A stretch of 64,000 nucleotides of DNA from Quadrisphaera sp. DSM 44207 (lineage in GTDB: Bacteria > Actinomycetota > Actinomycetes > Actinomycetales > Quadrisphaeraceae). Shown here piece after piece: positions 61,076 through 64,000 of this stretch; the stretch's first letter is position 1, and every line of letters starts with the position of its first letter. The notes under the pieces were generated by a model that ran no database searches, was not told where the DNA came from, and worked only from the letters and a program-made list of their open reading frames with translations. The position numbers were made by a program, and so were the translations under genes. The stretch is taken from NCBI RefSeq assembly GCF_900101335.1, contig NZ_FNKA01000002.1, positions 1-64,000 on the forward strand. The letters are read 5' to 3'.

Positions 61076-64000
61076 TCACGCGCGAACCCGCAGCCCGCGC
61101 GGGGTCGCGGTGAAGCCCGCGGCCTCCAGGGCGGCGCCCAGCGCCGAGCCCCCGGGAGCCAGCACGCCCTCCCCGTCGGCGCGCTGGACGGTGAGCCGGC
61201 CCAGGGCCCCGTCGCGCACGGCCAGGGCGAGCGCGTCCGCGCCGGCCTGCAGCGCCTGCGGGTCCTCGGTGAAGGAGAGCAGGGTCCGCCCGCCGCGCTC
61301 GACGTAGAGGACCAGGTCGCCGTCCAGCAGCACCACCAGCGCCCCCGCCTTGCGCCCGGGCCGGTGCCCCGCGCCTGGGGGCACCTCCCGCTTGCGGGGG
61401 ACGGCGCCCTCGCGCCCGGGCACGGCCTCGCGCTCGGGCCAGGGCAGGGCGGCCCCGTACGGGTTGGCGGGGTCCGCGGCGGCCAGCACGACGGTGCGCG
61501 GCCGGTCGGCCTCGGCGCCGCCCGCCCCGCGGTGGTCGGAGGGCTGCCACTGGCCGGCGCCGACCGCCGACAGCGGGCGGGCCGCGGCCCGCAGCCGGTC
61601 GACGGCGCCGGTGCTGGCGAACTGCGAGGCGCCGAGGCCCTCCACGAAGTACCCGCGGCGCACCCGGCCGGCCTCCTCCATGGCCGCGAGCACGCGGTAC
61701 ACGGCGGCGAAGCCCCCCGGCAGCCGCTCGGCGGCCACGGCGCCGCGGGTGAGGACGCCGTGCCGGTCGAGCAGCACCTCCGCCGTCGCGGCGGCGCGCA
61801 CCGTGGCGTCCGGCTCGGCCTGGGGCAGCAGCGACCACCGGCCCGCCGCCGTCGGCGGCCCCGAGCGCGCCGGCAGCGCCCCGGCGCCGGGCCGCCCGGG
61901 CCGGCCCGGGCGCAGGCGCCCGTAGCGGGCCCGCGGCGCCGCCCGCGGGGCCCGGTGCGCGGTGCGCCCCCCGGCCAGGCGCGCCCGCAGCGGCGCGAGC
62001 GTGTCGTTGGTCAGGTGCCCCGCCCACACGAGGTCCCACAGCAGGTCCGCCAGCGCGGCGTCTGGGGGCGCCTCCCGCTCGCGGGGGACGGTGGAGCCCA
62101 CCGCATCCGACAGCGCGCGGAAGAAGTAGGCCCCGCCGCCGGAGAGCGCCTCGAGCACCCGGGCGTGGGCGTCGGTGAGCTCGAGGTCGTCCTCCGGCGG
62201 CGCCAGGGTGACGGCGGCGGAGTCGGCCAGGTGCAGGGAGACCCAGCCGTCGTCGCCGGGCAGCGCGCCGTGCCCGCGCCAGAGCACCTCTCCGGAGGCG
62301 GTCAGCTCGTCGAGCAGCGCGGGCGCGTAGCGCTCGACGCGCACCGGCAGCACGAGGGACTCGATCGCGCTGGCGGGCAGCACCGCGCCCGCCAGCTGCT
62401 CCACGACGCGCAGCACGCCATCCGCTCCGCGCAGCCGGGAGCCGACGCCCTGCCAGCCGGGCAGGAACAGGGCCAGGTCGCGCGGCGGCACCGGCTCGAC
62501 GTCGGCGCGCAGCGCGGCCAGCGAGCGCCGCCGCAGCAGGCGGAGCACCTCCGCGTCGCACCAGTCCGGTACCGAGCCGGGCGTGCCGGGCACCGCGCCG
62601 TCCAGCGACGCGCGCACCTCGGGCGGCAGCAGGTCGCCGGAGACCAGGCGCCCGGAGCGCTCCAGGCGGCGCAGGGCGTCGGTGACGACGGCCACGCCCG
62701 TGCCGAGCCGTGCGGCCACCACCGCCGCCGTGAACGGCACGTGCGTGCGCGCGTAGCGGGCGACGAGGTCGGCGACCGGGTCGGGCAGCGGGGCGGTGAA
62801 CGCCTCGGGGACGCCGACCGGCAGCGGCACCCCGAGGGCGTCGCGCAGGCGCCCGGCGTCCTCGACCACCGCCCACCGCGCCTCGCCCGCGATCCGCACG
62901 GCGATCACGCGGCGGGAGGCCTCCAGCTCGGCGAGCCAGCGCGCCGCCTCCGGCTCGTCGGCGCGCGAGCGGGCCGCCACCTCCGCGGTGCCCAGCGGCC
63001 CGAGCACGCGCAGCAGGTCGGCGACGTCCTCGGCGTCGCGGCAGCGGCGGTCCTCGGCCAGGCGCTGCAGCTCCGCCTGCGTGCGCGCCAGCGCCTCGGC
63101 GTCGAGGAGGTCGGCCAGGGAGGCGCCGTCGCCGCGCCCGAGGAGCTCGGCCAGCAGGGTGGGGTCGAGGGAGAGGGCGGCGGCCCGCTTCTCCGCCAGC
63201 GGGGTGTCGCCCTCGTAGAGGAACTGCGCGACGTAGCCGAACAGCAGCCCGCGCGCGAAGGGGGAGGCCTGCTCGGTCGTCACCTGCACCACGCGCACGG
63301 CGCCGGAGCGCAGGGAGCGCATGAGGTCGGCCAGCGCCGGCACGTCGAAGACGTCCTGCAGGCACTCGCGCACCGTCTCCAGCACGACGGGGAACGAGGG
63401 GTAGCGGCTGGCGACCTCCAGCAGCTGCGCGGCGCGCTGGCGCTGCTGCCACAGCGGGGTGCGGCGGTCCGGGCGGCGCCGCGGCAGGAGCAGGGAGCGG
63501 GCCGCGCACTCGCGGAAGCGGGAGGCGAACAGCGCGGAGCCGCCCAGCTCCGCGGTCACGAGGGTCTCGACGTCCTCCGGCTCCACGAGCACGGCCTCGA
63601 GCACGTCGGGCGCCTCGCTGCGCCCGGAGCCGCCGCCCGCCCCGGTCAGGCTGGCCCCGAGGTCGTCGCCGAGCCCGCTGAGCAGGTCGAGGTCCGGCAG
63701 GCGCAGCACGAGGCCGTCGTCGGCGGACATCGCCTGCACGTCGACGCCGAAGCGCTCGCGCAGCCGCGCCCCCACCGCCAGCGCCCACGGCGCGTGCAGC
63801 TGGGCGCCGAAGGGGGAGTGCACCACGACGCGCCAGTCGCCGAGCTCGTCGCGGAAGCGCTCGATGACGATCGTGCGGTCGTCGGGCAGGTGGCCGGTGG
63901 CCTCCTGCTGCTCGCGCAGGTACGCGAGGAGGTTGTCCGCCGCCCACTCGTCGAGCCCGGCCTCGCGCGCGCGGGCCCGCGCCCGCTCGTCGTCCAGCGC
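61076..64000 (-). CDS. lhr: Lhr-type ATP-dependent helicase, C-terminal part (cut by window edge)
   Basis: These 974 residues are the C-terminal part of a large DNA helicase of the Lhr family (about 1500 residues in actinobacteria); the helicase motor motifs I-III lie beyond 64000. Visible are VVVHSPFGAQLHAPWALAVG, a family landmark just after motor domain 2, and the winged-helix and Lhr core regions. The stop is at 61076 and the open frame runs to the window edge. Two copies of a 28-nt element lie in poorly conserved linkers, reading VPRKREVPP and VPREREAPP. It acts in DNA repair in mycobacteria. Confidence 0.93.
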   Translation of the reverse strand, partial: ALDDERARARAREAGLDEWAADNLLAYLREQQEATGHLPDDRTIVIERFRDELGDWRVVVHSPFGAQLHAPWALAVGARLRERFGVDVQAMSADDGLVLRLPDLDLLSGLGDDLGASLTGAGGGSGRSEAPDVLEAVLVEPEDVETLVTAELGGSALFASRFRECAARSLLLPRRRPDRRTPLWQQRQRAAQLLEVASRYPSFPVVLETVRECLQDVFDVPALADLMRSLRSGAVRVVQVTTEQASPFARGLLFGYVAQFLYEGDTPLAEKRAAALSLDPTLLAELLGRGDGASLADLLDAEALARTQAELQRLAEDRRCRDAEDVADLLRVLGPLGTAEVAARSRADEPEAARWLAELEASRRVIAVRIAGEARWAVVEDAGRLRDALGVPLPVGVPEAFTAPLPDPVADLVARYARTHVPFTAAVVAARLGTGVAVVTDALRRLERSGRLVSGDLLPPEVRASLDGAVPGTPGSVPDWCDAEVLRLLRRRSLAALRADVEPVPPRDLALFLPGWQGVGSRLRGADGVLRVVEQLAGAVLPASAIESLVLPVRVERYAPALLDELTASGEVLWRGHGALPGDDGWVSLHLADSAAVTLAPPEDDLELTDAHARVLEALSGGGAYFFRALSDAVGSTVPREREAPPDAALADLLWDLVWAGHLTNDTLAPLRARLAGGRTAHRAPRAAPRARYGRLRPGRPGRPGAGALPARSGPPTAAGRWSLLPQAEPDATVRAAATAEVLLDRHGVLTRGAVAAERLPGGFAAVYRVLAAMEEAGRVRRGYFVEGLGASQFASTGAVDRLRAAARPLSAVGAGQWQPSDHRGAGGAEADRPRTVVLAAADPANPYGAALPWPEREAVPGREGAVPRKREVPPGAGHRPGRKAGALVVLLDGDLVLYVERGGRTLLSFTEDPQALQAGADALALAVRDGALGRLTVQRADGEGVLAPGGSALGAALEAAGFTATPRGLRVRA
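61375..61402 (-). repeat. 28-nt intragenic dispersed repeat, copy 1 in lhr
   Basis: On the coding (minus) strand the core is CCGCAAGCGGGAGGTGCCCC, read as VPRKREVPP. It matches the copy at 62062-62089 in 26 of 28 positions and the rimO copy in 25 of 28. Confidence 0.8.
62062..62089 (-). repeat. 28-nt intragenic dispersed repeat, copy 2 in lhr
   Basis: On the coding (minus) strand the core is CCGCGAGCGGGAGGCGCCCC, read as VPREREAPP. It has the same frame as copy 1 and a different frame from the rimO copy. Confidence 0.8.

Overview
The window is about 64 kb of very GC-rich DNA (I estimate above 70 %, not computed). Starts are often GTG, genes are tightly packed, and many are preceded at once by a TAnnnT -10 element, as in leaderless actinobacterial transcripts. 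Gene content and order (lipA-lipB, lpdA-sucB, pepA, erpA, ctaCDF, qcrBAC-ctaE, trpD, a DEDDh/GIY-YIG exonuclease, a PimB-like mannosyltransferase, a FadD15-like ligase, then dapA, RNase J, ftsK, rimO, pgsA, cinA, clgR) are the conserved chromosomal core of Actinomycetota. A Kineosporiales or Geodermatophilales-type organism is my best guess; the sequence alone does not prove it. I see no prophage, IS element, CRISPR array, tRNA or rRNA.

1-13.1 kb: lipoate metabolism. LipA and LipB are followed by an inserted block (MMPL transporter, Gfo/Idh oxidoreductase, PAP2 phosphatase, FAD oxidoreductase, membrane protein kinase) and then by lpdA-sucB and a TIGR01777 epimerase. LipA and LipB supply the lipoyl cofactor that SucB carries and LpdA reoxidises.

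13.2-18.6 kb: a small conserved protein, leucyl aminopeptidase, and a methionine ABC transporter (metN-metI-metQ) behind a clear promoter, a SAM-IV riboswitch and a C-rich leader of about 350 nt.

18.7-27.2 kb: ABC-F ATPase, M50 peptidase, a NYN-like protein, small conserved proteins, a broken aldo/keto reductase, a DUF3043 membrane protein, M20 peptidase, glycerate kinase, ErpA and leucyl/phenylalanyl-tRNA-protein transferase.

27.3-38.2 kb: the aerobic respiratory chain. ctaC-ctaD-ctaF (+) converge on ctaE-qcrC-qcrA-qcrB (-); between them lie a tandem universal stress protein and a divergent polysaccharide deacetylase. Both operons end in long perfect hairpins. trpD follows.

38.2-50.8 kb: RAM-only Lrp/AsnC protein, exonuclease, zinc-knuckle protein, secreted or anchored metallopeptidase, GT4 mannosyltransferase, acyl-CoA ligase, two tandem ROK kinases, membrane protein, esterase, acyltransferase and DapA.

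50.8-64 kb: RNase J, FtsK, RimO, PgsA, CinA, ClgR, a VIT-type transporter, a Nei-type glycosylase, a pyridoxamine-oxidase-like protein and the C-terminal two thirds of an Lhr helicase cut by the window edge.

The most interesting items are DNA-level rather than new gene systems: a 28-nt element found inside rimO and twice inside lhr, read in different frames; the SAM-IV riboswitch with a Rho-site-like leader; a recurring -10/start-codon geometry that fixes many starts; and many in-frame 12-nt tandem repeats at gene ends. I found no obvious undescribed multi-gene system.
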